This document shows positions 26,207 to 36,834 of a stretch of 64,000 nt of DNA, piece by piece. The number at the start of each line of letters is the position of its first letter. Position 1 is the stretch's first letter. The notes under the pieces are model-generated. The model saw nothing but the letters and a program-made list of their open reading frames with translations. It did not search any database and was not told the origin of the DNA. A program made the translations under genes and the position numbers. The stretch is from an uncultured bacterium (GTDB taxonomy: Bacteria > Cyanobacteriota > Vampirovibrionia > Gastranaerophilales > Gastranaerophilaceae): the NCBI GenBank assembly GCA_949298985.1, contig CASFYV010000026.1:124001-188000 (forward strand), given 5' to 3'.

Positions 26207-28655
26207 TGAATTAGCAAAAGAACTTGGAATGACAAGTAAAGAAGTAATTGAAAAATTTGCAGAAATATCGATAATCGTAAAATCGCATTCTAATACTGTT
26301 ACAGCGACACAAATAAAAAAATTAAAAGAATTTTTAGGTATATTGCCTAAAAAATCTTCAACAAAGCCAAAAGCTTTTGTCGTAAAAAAAGCTAAAACTG
26401 TTGAAGAAAGTAATTCTGATAATAATGAAAAAATTGAAACTAAAAATAAAGATATTCCTGAAGAAAAAGTTGAAGAAAAAAAAGAAATAAAAAAAGTCCA
26501 AGAAAAACCTATTATTAGAGTAGAACGTACAAAAATTGAATATCCTAAAAATCAATCAAGAATAGAAATAGTAAGAAAAGCTCCTCAAAAACCAATAAAA
26601 AAATCAGAAGAAAAATCTGAAAAACCATCTTCTGAAAAGAAAAATTTTGCAAAACCTAATCAAGAAAAAAAATTGGTAGAAAGACGAATAATTCCTCAAG
26701 AGATTTATGAAGGAAAAAACACACCTTCCAGCAAAAAGAAAAACGATCAAAGAAAGAAAGATAAAGATTTTAATTCAAAAAAAGAAGATCAAGAAATGAT
26801 TTCTTTAGAAAAAGCGGCAGCACAAAAACATAAAAAGAAATCACATAAGGAAGAATCCGTTGAAGAAATTAAACAAATCGTTGTTAATTCAGCAATGACA
26901 ATCAGTGAGCTAGCTGACAAAATACACAAAACACCTGCGGAAATAGTTAAATTTCTAATGTTCCAAGGTATTATGGCAACAGTTAACCAACTAATAGACG
27001 TTGAAACAATAAAAAAAGTTTGTGCTGAATACGAATTAGAAGTCTTAGAAGAAGACATTGATGCATTCATCGAAGAAGAAATGGAAAAAGAGCAAAAACA
27101 AAAAGCTCTAAATGAAGTGGATAAAAAGTTACTAAAAAAACGAGCTCCTGTAGTTAGTATCATGGGACACGTAGACCACGGTAAAACAACTTTATTAGAC
27201 AGTATTCGAGCTTCTAAACACAAAATTGTTGCAACAGAAGTTGGTGGCATTACACAATCTATTGGTGCTTATACTGTTTATCTAGATAACAAAAACGAAA
27301 AAAAAATTGTATTTGTAGATACTCCTGGGCACGAAGCTTTTACTGAAATGAGAGCAAGAGGTGCAAAGGCTACAGATATTGCAATTCTTGTTGTTGCAGC
27401 AGATGATGGTATAATGCCACAAACAATAGAAGCGATTAACCACGCAAAAGCAGCAGAAGTTCCTATAATCGTTGCTGTAAATAAATGCGATAAACCTAGT
27501 GCAAACCCTGATAAAGTATTACAACAGCTTACTGAACACGGTTTAGTCCCAGAAGCTTGGGGTGGAGATACTATTGCAGTTCAAGTTTCAGCATTACAAG
27601 GAACCGGTATTGATGAATTGCTTGAATACATTCTGTTAGTAGCAGAAATTCAAGATTTAAAAGCAAATCCTAAAGCAGAAGCTTCAGGTGTTGTAATTGA
27701 AGCAAACTTAGACAAAGGAAAAGGTCCTGTAGCAACATTATTAGTACAAAACGGAACTTTAAGAACCGGTAACTGTATCGTTGTAGGAACTGCTTGTGGT
27801 AGAGTAAGAGCATTATTATCAGACTCCGGAGAAAGAATCCAAAAAGCAGAACCGTCTACCCCTGTTGAAATTTTAGGACTAACAGAAGTTCCAAATGCAG
27901 GTGATTACTTTGAAGTTGTAAAAAATGAAAAAGAAATGAAAGCTATCATTGATAAACGTAAAGAAAAAGAACGTAATAAACGTTTAGATGCAATGCTTCC
28001 TGCTCATATGAGAAGAGAATCAGGTGCTGAAGATGGTGCTACTCAATTAAACTTAATTATTAAAGCTAATACTCACGGTTCAGCAGAAGCGGTTGCACAA
28101 GCAATTGCTCAATTTGAATCAAAAGAAATTGATACAAAAATTATTCACGTTGGAGTTGGAGATATCTCTGAAGCAGATGTTATGTTAGCTTCAGCTTCTA
28201 ACGCTTTGATTCTTGGATTTACAGTAAAAGAAGATTCAAATGCATTAGCTGCTGCTGAAAGAGAAGGTGTAACCATCAAAAAATATGATATCATTTATCA
28301 AATTCTTGAAGATATTGAAAAAACAATGGTATCGCTTCTTTCTCCAGAAATTAAAGAAGTTACAACAGGTGAAGTTGAAATTAGACAAATCTTTACTATC
28401 GGTAAAATTCAAAAAATTGCCGGTTGCTATGTTACAGAAGGTAAAATTAATAGAAACGACACTGCAACTATTTACAGAGACGGTAAAGAAATCTTTAAAG
28501 GTGCTATTGATCAACTTAAGAGATTTAAAGATGATGTTAAAGAAGTTGCTCAAGGTTTTGAATGCGGACTTTCTTTTGTAAAATTCAATGATATCCAAGA
28601 AGGCGATATTGTTAAATTTACTACAAAACAAGAAATTGAACGCTCTGAACTATAA
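26187..28655 (+). CDS. infB: translation initiation factor IF-2
   Basis: IF-2 is the GTPase that places fMet-tRNA on the 30S subunit. This 822-residue protein has an N-terminal IF2_N motif ([20 protein letters not shown]), a long Lys/Glu-rich low-complexity linker to about residue 215, a second IF2_N ([16 protein letters not shown]), and the G domain with [12 protein letters not shown] near 330, DTPGHEAF and NKCDKP. C-terminal barrel and fMet-binding domains follow. AAAGGA precedes the ATG. Confidence 0.97.
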   Translation: MDSIRVSELAKELGMTSKEVIEKFAEISIIVKSHSNTVTATQIKKLKEFLGILPKKSSTKPKAFVVKKAKTVEESNSDNNEKIETKNKDIPEEKVEEKKEIKKVQEKPIIRVERTKIEYPKNQSRIEIVRKAPQKPIKKSEEKSEKPSSEKKNFAKPNQEKKLVERRIIPQEIYEGKNTPSSKKKNDQRKKDKDFNSKKEDQEMISLEKAAAQKHKKKSHKEESVEEIKQIVVNSAMTISELADKIHKTPAEIVKFLMFQGIMATVNQLIDVETIKKVCAEYELEVLEEDIDAFIEEEMEKEQKQKALNEVDKKLLKKRAPVVSIMGHVDHGKTTLLDSIRASKHKIVATEVGGITQSIGAYTVYLDNKNEKKIVFVDTPGHEAFTEMRARGAKATDIAILVVAADDGIMPQTIEAINHAKAAEVPIIVAVNKCDKPSANPDKVLQQLTEHGLVPEAWGGDTIAVQVSALQGTGIDELLEYILLVAEIQDLKANPKAEASGVVIEANLDKGKGPVATLLVQNGTLRTGNCIVVGTACGRVRALLSDSGERIQKAEPSTPVEILGLTEVPNAGDYFEVVKNEKEMKAIIDKRKEKERNKRLDAMLPAHMRRESGAEDGATQLNLIIKANTHGSAEAVAQAIAQFESKEIDTKIIHVGVGDISEADVMLASASNALILGFTVKEDSNALAAAEREGVTIKKYDIIYQILEDIEKTMVSLLSPEIKEVTTGEVEIRQIFTIGKIQKIAGCYVTEGKINRNDTATIYRDGKEIFKGAIDQLKRFKDDVKEVAQGFECGLSFVKFNDIQEGDIVKFTTKQEIERSEL

Positions 28656-28669
28656 TAGGCTCTATTATA

Positions 28670-31051
28670 ATGGAATACCTTAAAAATAAGAACTTTTTAA
28701 TGTTGCTTATTGTTGGATTTTATATTTTTGCATTGGTTGCAGTACTTTATAACTTCCAAATTTTTGCTACATTTTTGGTTTTGTTATTATCAATTTGGGC
28801 AATTTATAAAAATATTTTTTCACCAAAATATCTACTTATTTGTAATCTAATTTTTTACTTTGGAATATTCAACATTTCCTTAAAAATAAAAGATACAGAT
28901 ATTTTACTTAATATTGCTCCTAAAAAAGCTACAATACAAGGTCAAATCATATCAATACCACAAACAAAAGATTATAATAAACAAAAATTTTTCTTTTTAG
29001 TTGATAATATTGAATATGATAACAAATCATTAGAATTAAAGAATGAAAAAACTTTTGTTACATTAACCAATTGCAATAAGAAACTAAAATTATACGATAG
29101 TTATAAAATAGAAGGAGTTCTTTCAACGCCCTTTAAAGCAGGAAACCCTTCTCAATTTGATTATGGAAACTACTTAAGAAATTTCAATTCTTATTCCGTT
29201 TTTTACGGAAAAGAAAATAACTGTATCTCAAAAATTAATCATTCAAAAACTTTATACGAAAAATCTCTTCAATATATAAATAACTATAGAGAAAAAATAA
29301 TAACAAAACACTCTAAAATCATAAAAACTCCTAATTTAGAACTCTTGGGAGGTATTGTTTTTGGAGATGATGCAATTTCTCCACCTGAAAATATAAAAAA
29401 TTCTTTCACAAATTCAGGACTACTGCATATACTTGCAGCTTCTGGAATGAATGTTGCTTTTATATTCTCATTCTTTTACTATTTTTTATCTTTATTTAAA
29501 GTAAACTTTAAATTAAATATATCCTTTTGCATTTTAATGATAATTACATACTCTCTAATGACGGGCCTTGGACCATCTGTCGTTAGAGCTACACTTATGC
29601 TAATTTTTGTTCTAATAGGTAAACTAATTGACAGAGATACGCATAGTATAGCCCTGCTTTCATTTGTAGCTTTTTTAATGCTAATATACAATCCAATGTA
29701 TCTTAATGACGTTGGTTTTCAATTATCCTTTTTAGTAACATTTGGACTATTACTATCTGCACCTTTCTTAAATAAATTTAAAAATAAAATTATTAGCTGG
29801 ATTATTGGAACAATAACAGTTCCAGTAATCGCTCAACTTTGGGTTATACCATTACAAATTTTTTATTTTAATAATATTAGCGTTTATTCTGTTTTTGCTA
29901 ATATCTTAAGCGTGCCTATATTATCAATTGTTAGCTTCATAGGCTTTATAAATTCTTTACTGGGATTTATTATTCCAAATACTTTATTTAATTTATTTGA
30001 CTGCCTATTAAATCCACTATTGACACTAATTATAAATATTTCAGATTTTTGGGGAAATCTACCAAATTCAATAGCCCAAACATCACACCCTTCTATTTTC
30101 CAACTAATTTTATACTACCTTATTCTAAGCTCCCTAACCCTACTTATAAATAGCGAAATACGAGAAAAATACCTACACAAAATAAAAAACTTTGTTTTAA
30201 TACTAACAACAATATTATTAATTTCACTAATCCCCATAAAAAATTCAAATTTAGAAATTATCACATTTGATGTAGGAAATGCTGACTCTTTCTTGATAAA
30301 AACTCCGAAAAATGAATATTTCATAATAGATACAGGGAAAAGCGGATACAATGGCGGAAAATCTCAAGCTGAAATTGTCATTTTAAAATACCTAAAAGAC
30401 AATGGTATTAAAAATGTAGAAGGTATTATCTTAACACATTTTGACAACGATCATTCAGGAGGAATTATAGATCTCGTAAACAAATTAAACATCAAAAGTA
30501 TTTATATAAATTCATTTAATCACAATTCCAAAGAAGCTAAATTTCTATATAAAAATCAAAAAAATAAACTTATTTTAGCAAATAACAATCAAATGATTTA
30601 TAACAAATCAAACGTAAAAATTACAAACTACATTACACAAAAAATAAAAGAAAATGATGACAATGAATCTTCTATAATAACATTAATAGAATATGATAAA
30701 TTTAAAATGCTCTTTACCGGTGATGCTGGTATTAGAACACTAAAAGAAATAAAAACATATTTACCTCAAAACATTTCAATTCTTAAAGTTGGTCACCACG
30801 GAGCATTTGGTAGTGTTGACCAAAATTTAATAAAATACTTTAATCCACAAATATCTATAATTTCGGTAGGAGAAAATAAATTTGGACATCCATCTATTTA
30901 CACATTAAATATCCTAAGAAATACTCAAATTTTAAGAACAGATAACAATAATTCAATTAAAATCATCACAAATAAAAACAATTTTAAAATATACACCTAC
31001 AATTCATTAAAAAGAAAATACATACAAAAAAAAGTCCCTAATCGGGACTGA
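28670..31051 (+). CDS. comEC: ComEC/Rec2 DNA uptake channel
   Basis: ComEC carries single-stranded DNA across the inner membrane in natural transformation. The 793-residue protein has an N-terminal OB-like region with two membrane segments, the Competence domain (LLHILAASGMNVAFIF near 252), several further helices, and a C-terminal metallo-beta-lactamase-like domain with THFDNDHSGG near 585 and KVGHHGAFGS near 705. It follows infB by 14 bp. With the PilT ATPase this hints at, but does not prove, competence. Confidence 0.93.
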   Translation: MEYLKNKNFLMLLIVGFYIFALVAVLYNFQIFATFLVLLLSIWAIYKNIFSPKYLLICNLIFYFGIFNISLKIKDTDILLNIAPKKATIQGQIISIPQTKDYNKQKFFFLVDNIEYDNKSLELKNEKTFVTLTNCNKKLKLYDSYKIEGVLSTPFKAGNPSQFDYGNYLRNFNSYSVFYGKENNCISKINHSKTLYEKSLQYINNYREKIITKHSKIIKTPNLELLGGIVFGDDAISPPENIKNSFTNSGLLHILAASGMNVAFIFSFFYYFLSLFKVNFKLNISFCILMIITYSLMTGLGPSVVRATLMLIFVLIGKLIDRDTHSIALLSFVAFLMLIYNPMYLNDVGFQLSFLVTFGLLLSAPFLNKFKNKIISWIIGTITVPVIAQLWVIPLQIFYFNNISVYSVFANILSVPILSIVSFIGFINSLLGFIIPNTLFNLFDCLLNPLLTLIINISDFWGNLPNSIAQTSHPSIFQLILYYLILSSLTLLINSEIREKYLHKIKNFVLILTTILLISLIPIKNSNLEIITFDVGNADSFLIKTPKNEYFIIDTGKSGYNGGKSQAEIVILKYLKDNGIKNVEGIILTHFDNDHSGGIIDLVNKLNIKSIYINSFNHNSKEAKFLYKNQKNKLILANNNQMIYNKSNVKITNYITQKIKENDDNESSIITLIEYDKFKMLFTGDAGIRTLKEIKTYLPQNISILKVGHHGAFGSVDQNLIKYFNPQISIISVGENKFGHPSIYTLNILRNTQILRTDNNNSIKIITNKNNFKIYTYNSLKRKYIQKKVPNRD

Positions 31052-31058
31052 AAATTTT
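31032..31058 (+). terminator. terminator overlapping the comEC stop codon
   Basis: AGTCCC and GGGACT form a stem around TAATC, followed by AAAATTTTT. The TGA stop of comEC lies inside its 3' arm. Confidence 0.7.
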
Positions 31059-31079
31059 TGTAAGATGTAAGATGTAAGT
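31059..31079. repeat. heptanucleotide tandem repeat (3 units, TGTAAGA type)
   Basis: TGTAAGA, TGTAAGA and TGTAAGT follow the comEC terminator, in the same period-7 style as the repeats near 1 kb and 60.6 kb. Confidence 0.65.
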
Positions 31080-31101
31080 AAGATTATATAAGAGATGTGC
31101 T

Positions 31102-31395
31102 TTATGCGATAAAATTATTTCCAAATCTGTTTGAACCATAAAAGAATGATTCTCTCATTACTTGTTGTAAATTTCTTTTTCTAACTACCTTATTTCCAAT
31201 TTTTGTATTTGCAATATCCTCAACAGATTTTTCATAACAAGATGTTACTAATGAAGAGATATATTTTACAACCGGAGTTTCTTTATTTACTTCCTCTGGA
31301 GCTACTGTTTCAACTTCTTTATCAAACTCTGCTAAAAAGTCTTTTATTGAATTCATTTCTTCTGTTGTTACTTCTGATTTTATAAATAAATTCAT
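31102..31395 (-). CDS. small protein, unknown function (97 aa)
   Basis: This 97-residue protein begins MNLFIKSEVTTEEMNSI, with an acidic N-terminal half and a basic C-terminal half ending FYGSNRFGNNFIA. There is no signal peptide and no recognised family. AAGGAG lies 8 nt before the ATG. It has the clearest copy of the GCAATT/ACTT promoter element and is isolated between comEC and a glycosyltransferase. Confidence 0.65.
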   Translation of the reverse strand: MNLFIKSEVTTEEMNSIKDFLAEFDKEVETVAPEEVNKETPVVKYISSLVTSCYEKSVEDIANTKIGNKVVRKRNLQQVMRESFFYGSNRFGNNFIA

Positions 31396-31424
31396 TTTCT
31401 TACTCCTTGAATATCTCTTATGTA

Positions 31425-31457
31425 TATATAAAGTATTTACTAACTCAAAAATTGCTT
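31425..31457 (-). promoter_or_regulatory. shared GCAATT-type promoter element
   Basis: AGCAATTTTTGAG, then TAAATACTTTATATATACATA, with 21 nt from G to A. The right half is nearly identical to the copy at 38200-38230. Confidence 0.6.
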
Positions 31458-31548
31458 TTTTAAACCTGTTTTATTAAGAAATGTAACATTGAATTAAAAA
31501 AAAAAGGAAAAACGCCACAAAAGTTAATGTTTTTGATATAATCGTGAT

Positions 31549-31582
31549 ATAGGCAACTGTTTATACAGGTCATAAAAGCCTA
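31549..31582 (+). promoter_or_regulatory. 5' UTR hairpin before the glycosyltransferase
   Basis: TATAGGC and GCCTATA pair around about 20 nt in the leader, just downstream of a TATAAT near 31536. No known riboswitch is recognised. Confidence 0.35.
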
Positions 31583-31604
31583 TAAAGGATGGTTTTGGGA
31601 GATT

Positions 31605-32951
31605 ATGAGAGAAAGAATTCTTTTATTTGTAATATTGTCATGCTTGGGGGTATTTTTATATATTTTTCAAAATCATGTTAATACGGTCGTAGGTTTCGTT
31701 ATATTATGTGTGTGTATGGTAATATACGGCTTATATTCAATTGCCGCAATGAAATATCAAAAAAGAAAATTAAAAAAACACCCCCCTGTTATTAATGAAT
31801 CATTTAAGCCTTTTGTAACAGTTATGATTCCGGCTCATAATGAAGAAAATGTAATAGCTTGTACTGTGAAGAATATCTTAAAAATGGATTATAATAATTT
31901 TGAAATTATTGTAATTGATGATAGAAGTACTGACAGTACTGCAAATGTAATAAAAAAACTTGAAGAAGAATTCCCCAATGTAAAAGCTTTAATTCGAGAA
32001 AAAGACGCATTCCCAGGTAAATCTGCCGTTTTAAACGATGCATTAAAACTAGCTAAAGGGGAAGCTATTTTGGTATTTGATGCTGATGCAACAGTTGATC
32101 CAGATTTTTTATCCAAATTAGTTCCTAATTTAGAACCAGCAGATGTTGGAGCCGTTCAAGCAAGAAAAATTATTAGAAACAGTAATTATAATTTTCTAAC
32201 AAGATGTCAAAATAATGAATATACATTTGACACATATCTTCAAGCAGGAAGAGATGCCGTTAAAGGTGCAGTAGAGCTTAGAGGTAACGGTGAATTAATA
32301 AAAAGAGTTGCTCTTGACGATATCAATGGTTGGAATAATTATACAATTACAGATGATTTAGATATGTCTACTAGATTACATATAAAAGGTTGGGATATCA
32401 GATATTGCCAAGATGCTTGCGTTTATGAAGAAGGTATTATATATATCTTGCCTCTGTTCAGACAAAGAAGAAGATGGCTTGAAGGAACTATTAGAAGATA
32501 TTTAGAATATTTTGCAGAAGCAATGCTTTCTAAAAAAATGTCTTTAAGAGCAAGATTAGATATGGCTGTATATATTACCCAATTTATAATGCCATTATGG
32601 TTTATGATGGAAGTATTTTTTAGAATAGTAAAACTTTTAACAGACAAAATTGATCCATATAGCCTTCACAACGTACTTTGGTCATCTTTAATTGTATCAG
32701 TAGTAGTAGGGTTAGGATTTTTCTTCGCTATAAGATATAGTTTAAGAAAATATGCTGGATATCCAAGATTAAAAGCATTTATAGAAGCTTTTGAAACAAC
32801 GATTTATTTCTTAATAATATGGTTCCCAATGGAATTGTTTATTTGTGGTAAAATATTATTCTGCAAGAAAGATTTAAACTGGGGCAAAACCGCACACGGT
32901 TTAATTCTGGAAGAAGAATGTAGACAAGAAAAAGAATTACAAGAGGTATAA
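31605..32951 (+). CDS. membrane family-2 glycosyltransferase
   Basis: This 448-residue inner-membrane GT2 enzyme resembles cellulose or poly-GlcNAc synthases. It has two N-terminal membrane helices and a GT-A domain with VIDDRSTDST (near 107), DADAT (near 160), ITDDLDMSTR (near 248) and the processivity motif QRRRWLEGT (near 286), then three C-terminal helices. It likely makes an extracellular polysaccharide, but the product is not determinable. It precedes apt by 6 bp. Confidence 0.88.
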   Translation: MRERILLFVILSCLGVFLYIFQNHVNTVVGFVILCVCMVIYGLYSIAAMKYQKRKLKKHPPVINESFKPFVTVMIPAHNEENVIACTVKNILKMDYNNFEIIVIDDRSTDSTANVIKKLEEEFPNVKALIREKDAFPGKSAVLNDALKLAKGEAILVFDADATVDPDFLSKLVPNLEPADVGAVQARKIIRNSNYNFLTRCQNNEYTFDTYLQAGRDAVKGAVELRGNGELIKRVALDDINGWNNYTITDDLDMSTRLHIKGWDIRYCQDACVYEEGIIYILPLFRQRRRWLEGTIRRYLEYFAEAMLSKKMSLRARLDMAVYITQFIMPLWFMMEVFFRIVKLLTDKIDPYSLHNVLWSSLIVSVVVGLGFFFAIRYSLRKYAGYPRLKAFIEAFETTIYFLIIWFPMELFICGKILFCKKDLNWGKTAHGLILEEECRQEKELQEV

Positions 32952-32957
32952 GTAGCT

Positions 32958-33506
32958 ATGTTAGAAAAAGATAAATTTGATTATGTAAGAGAACACGTAA
33001 GAACAGTTCCGGATTTTCCTAAAAAAGGAATTATGTTTTTAGATATTACTACAGCGACTAAAGATGCTAAGGCAATGGAATATATGATTGAATTTTTATA
33101 TAAAAAATTCAAAAATGAAAATGTTAATTACATTGCAGGTGTTGAATCTAGAGGTTTTATTTTTGGTGCTGCACTTGCTTATAAATTAAATGCAGGTTTT
33201 ATACCTATAAGAAAACCGAATAAGCTACCTGCAGAAACAATAAAAGAATCTTATTCATTAGAATACGGAACAGATACTATTGAAATGCATGCTGACGCTT
33301 TAAAACCAGGAGATAGAGTAATAGTGATAGATGATTTATTAGCAACAGGTGGAACAGCCGTGGCTGCTTGTAAATTAGTAAAAAGAGTTGGAGCAGAAGT
33401 TGTAGCATCTGCATTTATAATAGAACTTGATCCTCTTAAAGGTAGAGAAAAAATTGAAGCAGAAGGTATTAAAGTAATTTCAATGCTAAACTATGACATT
33501 GACTAA
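32958..33506 (+). CDS. apt: adenine phosphoribosyltransferase
   Basis: Apt salvages adenine with PRPP to AMP. The 182-residue protein carries the PRPP-binding motif VIVIDDLLATGGTA near residue 122 and the APRT-typical VESRGFIFGAALA near 61. It is co-transcribed with the glycosyltransferase and closed by a strong terminator. Confidence 0.96.
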   Translation: MLEKDKFDYVREHVRTVPDFPKKGIMFLDITTATKDAKAMEYMIEFLYKKFKNENVNYIAGVESRGFIFGAALAYKLNAGFIPIRKPNKLPAETIKESYSLEYGTDTIEMHADALKPGDRVIVIDDLLATGGTAVAACKLVKRVGAEVVASAFIIELDPLKGREKIEAEGIKVISMLNYDID

Positions 33507-33560
33507 CTTGATATTTTAATAAAAAACTTTTCTACAAGAATGCTCTTTAAAATTAAGATA

Positions 33561-33595
33561 AAATAAAAACTCCCTAGTTCAGGGAGTTTTTATTT
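33561..33595. terminator. bidirectional terminator between apt and gatA
   Basis: AAAAACTCCCT and AGGGAGTTTTT form an 11-bp stem with A and T tails, between two convergent genes. Confidence 0.88.
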
Positions 33596-33608
33596 TTAAG
33601 TTTTATAA

Positions 33609-35072
33609 TTAAATATTAGCAAGTTGTTTATAATAATCATGCTGTTGTTCAAACTTATAAGCAATATTGAACAACTTAGATTCTGTTAACTGCGGAGTCA
33701 TAATTTGAAGCCCTATAGGCATACCATCAGTATCAAACCCTGCAGGAACAGAAATCGCAGGGATTCCGGCTAAGTTAGCAGAAATAGTAGCAATATCAGT
33801 TAAATACATAGCAAGAGGATCTTCAGTTTTAGCACCTAAATCAAAAGCTGTGTTTGGACAAGTTGGAGAAATTAGAGCATCAACTTGAGCAAATGCTTTT
33901 AAGAAATCCTCTGTAACAACCCTTCTCATCTGTAGAGCCTTTTTATAATAAGCATCGTAATATCCAGATGATAATGCATATGTTCCAAGCATTATACGAC
34001 GTTTAACTTCAGGTCCAAAACCTTCCGCTCTTGTCTTACAATACATTTCAAGTAGATTTTTAGCATCCGCTGTTCTATGACCATATCTAACACCATCAAA
34101 TCTAGCCAAATTAGAGCTACATTCTGCAGTTGCTAAAATATAATAAATACCAATTGAATGTTTTAAATTAGGTAAAGAGATCTCAACAATTTCAGCCCCT
34201 AAAGATTTATAAGTATCAATTGCAGCTTGCATTGCTTTCTGTACATCAGGAGCAAGACCTTCTGAAATCAATTCTTTAACAACACCAATTTTCATGCCTT
34301 TTATATCATTGTTTAAACCAGCTCTGTAATTTTCTACAGGCCTGTTTAAAGAAGTTGAATCATGATAATCATAACCGGCGATAACTTCTAAAAGAGCTGC
34401 TGCATCTTCTACAGTTCTTGCGAAAGGACCAATTTGGTCAAGAGATGAAGCAAAAGCTATCAAACCATATCTTGAAACAATACCATAGGTCGGTTTCATA
34501 CCAACAATACCGCAAAAACTTGCAGGTAATCTAATACTTCCACCTGTATCTGAACCAAGAGCTAAAGTAGCTTCACAAGCAGCTACAGAAGCGGCAGATC
34601 CACCAGATGAACCACCTGGAACCTTATTTAAATTCCAAGGATTATGAACTTTTTTAAATGCTGAATTTTCATTAGAAGAACCCATTGCAAATTCATCCAA
34701 ATTAGCTTTACCAACAATTGGAATTAAATTGTCCAAAAGTTTTTGCGTAGCTGTAGCATTGTATGGTGAAACAAAATTCTCTAAAATCTTACTAGATGCA
34801 GTAGTTTTAGAACCAATTAAATTCATATTATCTTTTAAAGCTAAAGGAACACCCGCAAGAAGAGGTAATTCTTCACCTTTAGCAATTTTTTCGTCCACTT
34901 TCTTTGCAGTTTGCAAAGCAGTATCTTCTGTTAAAGAATTAAAAGCTCCGAGTTTTTCATCTATTGATTTAATTCTATCAATAGAAGCTTTTGTAAGTTC
35001 AACGGCTGAAACTTCCTTATTTTTAAGTGCCTTGCTCTGTTCTATTGCACTCTTTTTCAATAGTTCTAGCAT
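33609..35072 (-). CDS. gatA: Asp/Glu-tRNA amidotransferase subunit A
   Basis: GatA releases ammonia from glutamine for GatCAB, which converts Glu-tRNA(Gln) to Gln-tRNA(Gln). The 487-residue amidase-signature protein has the catalytic Lys in PLALKDNMN, the serines in GGSSGGSAAS, and GSDTGGSIRLPASF. gatB and gatC are not in the window. gltX and a tRNA-Glu lie within 6.5 kb, in keeping with the indirect Gln-tRNA route. Confidence 0.97.
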   Translation of the reverse strand: MLELLKKSAIEQSKALKNKEVSAVELTKASIDRIKSIDEKLGAFNSLTEDTALQTAKKVDEKIAKGEELPLLAGVPLALKDNMNLIGSKTTASSKILENFVSPYNATATQKLLDNLIPIVGKANLDEFAMGSSNENSAFKKVHNPWNLNKVPGGSSGGSAASVAACEATLALGSDTGGSIRLPASFCGIVGMKPTYGIVSRYGLIAFASSLDQIGPFARTVEDAAALLEVIAGYDYHDSTSLNRPVENYRAGLNNDIKGMKIGVVKELISEGLAPDVQKAMQAAIDTYKSLGAEIVEISLPNLKHSIGIYYILATAECSSNLARFDGVRYGHRTADAKNLLEMYCKTRAEGFGPEVKRRIMLGTYALSSGYYDAYYKKALQMRRVVTEDFLKAFAQVDALISPTCPNTAFDLGAKTEDPLAMYLTDIATISANLAGIPAISVPAGFDTDGMPIGLQIMTPQLTESKLFNIAYKFEQQHDYYKQLANI

Positions 35073-35148
35073 AATTTCTCCTTAAAAGGGGATAAAATAC
35101 ATCCTCAAATTCCCCTTCTTCAAAATAAATTATACCAAAAACATAAAT

Positions 35149-36495
35149 TTATTTACATCTGCCTGTAATAACTTTTGCAAAGTATTGAACAAGAATTGCA
35201 AATTCCCATAAAAGCTTACGATGTCTTATATAATATAGATCATATTTAAGCCTGTCCTCAGCTGTTGGATCACAAACATTAATTTGTTGCCAACCGCACC
35301 AACCAGGACGAACCCAGTTTCTGCATTCCCAGAAAGGAATACGTTCCTTATTTTCATAATAAACTTCTTCTCTAACAGGTCTTGGACCTACTATACTCAT
35401 TTCACCTCTTAAAACATTAATCATTTGAGGCAATTCATCAATATGAAACTTTCTAAGAATTCTGCAAAATGGCATAATTCTTTTATCATCAACTTGTACT
35501 TCGTTTAAATCATCATCAAAATTATCTTCAACCTTATCTTGATACATTGTTCTAAACTTAATCATTTTAAAAGGTTTTCCATATTTTCCAATTCTTGTTT
35601 GAAAATAAAAAACAGGACCCAAATCTGAAAGCTTAATACCAATCATTGCAATAATCGAAATTGGTAACGTTACTAACATAATAAAAATTGACGAAATAAT
35701 GTCACATAAACGTTTTAAGTGTGCATATAAAATTGCTTTTTTCTTTGTACAGTCATAAAAAAGCCAATTAACAGTCATTTTTGATACTAAATACTTACTA
35801 GTAATTTTTTCATAAAATTTAGGCATCCTCCAAACTTTAACTTCCAACGGAATACCTTTTACTAAATCTGTAAGAATTTCCGCATCCATTCTAGATTTTA
35901 CAGCGACAATTACAATTTTAACATTATTATCTTTTATAACAGCTTCAGAATCACAAGTAAGCCCAAGAATTGGAATAGTAGAGTCTTCATCTTCTATAGT
36001 ATTCATATTATCATCTAAAAATCCAACAACTTTCATACCCAACTCCGGACGAGATTGAATTTCTTCTGCAATCAACTTTCCATCTTGACCTGCACCTACA
36101 ATTAAAACATTTTTAACTGATTTACAATAAGAATTAAAAAATTGAAAAACTGCTCTAAAAAGAAATAAACCTGTAAAAATCAAAACGGCATTAACAGCCA
36201 ATAAAATAAATGCAACAATATTAAAACCTAAAAAATATAAAGGCAAAGCTGTAATTACAGTTGCAACAGAAACTCCTTCAAAAAGATAGTAAATATCTTT
36301 TAAAGAATATTTTCTAATATCATAAAATTTTTTAGTATACAAAACAAAAGTAAGTACTAATAAAACCAAAAAAGTTATTAAAAATAGTTGAGTCAAAGAA
36401 TTAGTAAAACTACAAAAAGTAAATAATGTAATAAACGCAATAATCAACGTATCAAAAAATGCTAAAACATATATAGATCTGGAAATAACAGGCAT
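35149..36495 (-). CDS. polyprenyl-phosphate sugar-1-phosphate transferase
   Basis: This enzyme of the WcaJ/WbaP class starts exopolysaccharide or O-antigen units by moving a sugar-1-phosphate onto undecaprenyl phosphate. The 448 residues hold four N-terminal membrane helices, a CoA-binding-like Rossmann region (VLIVGAGQDGKLIAEEI near 127), and a C-terminal catalytic domain with KMIKFRTMYQD and LRGEMSIVGPRPVREEV. Which sugar is used is not visible. Confidence 0.92.
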   Translation of the reverse strand: MPVISRSIYVLAFFDTLIIAFITLFTFCSFTNSLTQLFLITFLVLLVLTFVLYTKKFYDIRKYSLKDIYYLFEGVSVATVITALPLYFLGFNIVAFILLAVNAVLIFTGLFLFRAVFQFFNSYCKSVKNVLIVGAGQDGKLIAEEIQSRPELGMKVVGFLDDNMNTIEDEDSTIPILGLTCDSEAVIKDNNVKIVIVAVKSRMDAEILTDLVKGIPLEVKVWRMPKFYEKITSKYLVSKMTVNWLFYDCTKKKAILYAHLKRLCDIISSIFIMLVTLPISIIAMIGIKLSDLGPVFYFQTRIGKYGKPFKMIKFRTMYQDKVEDNFDDDLNEVQVDDKRIMPFCRILRKFHIDELPQMINVLRGEMSIVGPRPVREEVYYENKERIPFWECRNWVRPGWCGWQQINVCDPTAEDRLKYDLYYIRHRKLLWEFAILVQYFAKVITGRCK

Positions 36496-36570
36496 AAAAA
36501 TCTCCTATGATAAAATAACTCTTTGACCTATTCATTATAACATATTTAGCTAAAATATAACAGAGCATAA

Positions 36571-36598
36571 AAAAAGAAGCCTCTAACGGGCTTCTTTT
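36571..36598 (-). terminator. terminator after tRNA-Glu
   Basis: AAGAAGCC and GGCTTCTT form the stem, with TTTTTTT following on the minus strand. Confidence 0.85.
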
Positions 36599-36603
36599 AT
36601 AAA

Positions 36604-36679
36604 TGGTACCCCCAAGCGAATTCGAATCGCTGTCTACACCGTGAAAGGGTGTTGTCCTAGGCCTCTAGACGATGGGGGC
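36604..36679 (-). tRNA. tRNA-Glu (anticodon TTC)
   Basis: This 76-nt tRNA has acceptor stem GCCCCCA paired with TGGGGGT, anticodon loop CTTTCAC with TTC, T-loop TTCGAAT, and an encoded CCA at 36604-36606. A terminator follows directly. It is the substrate for the gltX product encoded at 40-41.5 kb. Confidence 0.95.
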
Positions 36680-36834
36680 TAGTTCCTATCGACAATTATT
36701 ATAATAACAAATCAATTTTCATTGTCAACTATATTTTTTTAACAATTTATATTCAAACAAATTAATTTATTTAAGCTATATTGAAAAACTTTCCTGTTAG
36801 GCATAATATAAAGAAAAAAGGAAATGAGGATAAT

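Noticed and set aside
28285-28581. 98-aa ORF inside infB in another frame
   Set aside because: It is a shadow frame of the IF-2 coding sequence, with no ribosome site of its own.
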